Positions 63,596 through 64,000 of a stretch of DNA of 64,000 bases are shown here, one piece after another; position 1 is the stretch's first letter, and every line of letters begins with the position of its first letter. Source of the DNA: Rhizobium sp. BK650. GTDB lineage: Bacteria; Pseudomonadota; Alphaproteobacteria; Rhizobiales; Rhizobiaceae. The notes beneath the pieces were generated by a model. The model saw only the letters and a list, made by a program, of their open reading frames with translations. It was not told where the DNA came from and did not search any database. Position numbers and translations under genes: made by a program. The stretch spans positions 434,001-498,000 of the forward strand of contig NZ_JACIBK010000001.1 of NCBI RefSeq assembly GCF_014195325.1, written 5' to 3'.

Positions 63596-63671
63596 TGGTG
63601 GGCCCGGAGGGACTCGAACCCCCAACCAAGCGGTTATGAGCCGCCGGCTCTAACCATTGAGCTACAGGCCC
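63596..63671 (-). tRNA. ileX: tRNA-Ile(CAU), lysidine type
   Basis: The minus strand gives a full cloverleaf of 76 nt with encoded CCA (63596-63598). The acceptor pair GGGCCTG/CGGGCCC, D-arm TAGCTCAATGGTTAGAGC, anticodon loop CTCATAA with anticodon CAT, and T-arm GGTTCGAGTCC are all intact. The bases after the anticodon stem (CTTGGT) match the isoleucine isoacceptor whose CAU is modified to lysidine-AU, and not elongator or initiator tRNA-Met. Automatic tools often call it Met. Its 3' end faces the accessory region, which is the usual orientation for an integration target. Confidence 0.9.
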
Positions 63672-63861
63672 GGCACCAGGAGTGCTGACAGCCGGGGCAA
63701 TGGCACCCGCGGCTTTTGTCCGCTTAACGCAAATCCGGGAGAGCTACAAGCCATGAGCGCAAGCATCTGTGGACGATGCATATTTCCTGGTCGTCTCTGG
63801 AACCTTCGCACGCTGGCTACATTTATTGCAGTCAGGCTGGATCGGAAGAGGGCAATCGCAG

Positions 63862-64000
63862 ATGGTGGCTTCACAGGGTGCCGTGGTGCTCATCGTCGAA
63901 GATGAGCCGTTGATCAGGTTCAATATTCTGGATGTGCTTGAAGAAGCGGGGCATGTGGCGATCGAGGCTGGGAACGCCGACGAGGCAATGGTGCTTCTGA
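63862..64000 (+). CDS. Response regulator receiver protein, 3' end cut by the window
   Basis: The first 46 codons are present. VVLIVEDEPLIRFNILDVLE is the start of a CheY-like receiver domain: the acidic pair ED near residues 14-15 and the following loop are conserved, while the phospho-acceptor Asp would lie beyond the window edge. AAGAGGG lies nine bases before the ATG at 63862. Whether it is a single-domain regulator or has an output domain cannot be seen. Between it and the tRNA are 190 bases without a gene. Confidence 0.82.
   Translation, partial: MVASQGAVVLIVEDEPLIRFNILDVLEEAGHVAIEAGNADEAMVLL

Noticed and set aside
63335-63688. 117-codon plus-strand frame ending in the tRNA region
   Set aside because: It runs through the antisense of the tRNA; a frame ending there is a known false gene type.

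Overview
The window looks like chromosomal DNA of a Rhizobiaceae alphaproteobacterium, most likely Rhizobium sensu stricto. It is GC-rich, its proteins resemble Rhizobium and Sinorhizobium families throughout, carA and carB are split, and it carries a recognisable rhizobial block: ArsR regulator, tandem AbcR small RNAs, lsrB, trxB, lrp, an LPS-core glycosyltransferase (lpcC/lpsB) and greA. The species cannot be fixed from the sequence alone. No CRISPR array, rRNA operon or intact insertion sequence was seen.

Layout. 0-8.4 kb: the end of aspartate aminotransferase, a ChaA-type antiporter, a LysR regulator divergent from an NAD(P)-binding oxidoreductase, an APH(6)-type kinase, and an ArsR / MFS efflux / old yellow enzyme operon. 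8.5-14 kb: two AbcR sRNA genes, each with the same promoter and an upstream inverted repeat at the same spacing, then lsrB, trxB, lrp, two glycosyltransferases and greA with a terminator-like hairpin in its leader. 14.2-16.9 kb: a translationally coupled radical-SAM / UdgX pair of unknown DNA-damage function. 16.9-32.3 kb: a DUF2235 hydrolase, carB, a zinc dehydrogenase, a divergent NRAMP-like transporter, a YpfJ metalloprotease, an aldo/keto reductase, LysR, TetA-like and MATE transporters, and carA. 32.6-43.7 kb: the YqeY-like protein, dnaG-recQ, kbl-tdh and rpoD. 43.8-58.9 kb: many small stress, regulatory and envelope genes, including two DUF930 paralogues, an APH(3')-type kinase, two AraC regulators, a 2-oxoglutarate dioxygenase, two tandem small secreted paralogues, a SIMPL protein, and a GT25 / O-antigen-ligase pair.

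58.9-63.6 kb reads as accessory DNA that ends at the 3' side of tRNA-Ile(CAU). It has an unrecognised protein, a D12-class DNA adenine methylase wrecked by an internal deletion that removed its catalytic motif, two diverged copies of a roughly 160-bp structured repeat, a short LigD-type ATP-dependent DNA ligase, and a 44-bp tandem duplication. This fits a decayed element integrated at the tRNA. The window closes with the start of a response regulator.

Core functions represented are aspartate and threonine metabolism (aatA, kbl, tdh), pyrimidine and arginine precursor synthesis (carA, carB), replication and transcription (dnaG, recQ, rpoD, greA), thiol redox control (trxB with lsrB), and lipopolysaccharide synthesis (lpcC-like, GT25, ligase). 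The strongest leads are the shared inverted repeat upstream of both AbcR genes, the rSAM-UdgX pair, the structured repeats and methylase relic in the tRNA-linked island, the duplicated 3' end of rpoD, and the greA leader hairpin.
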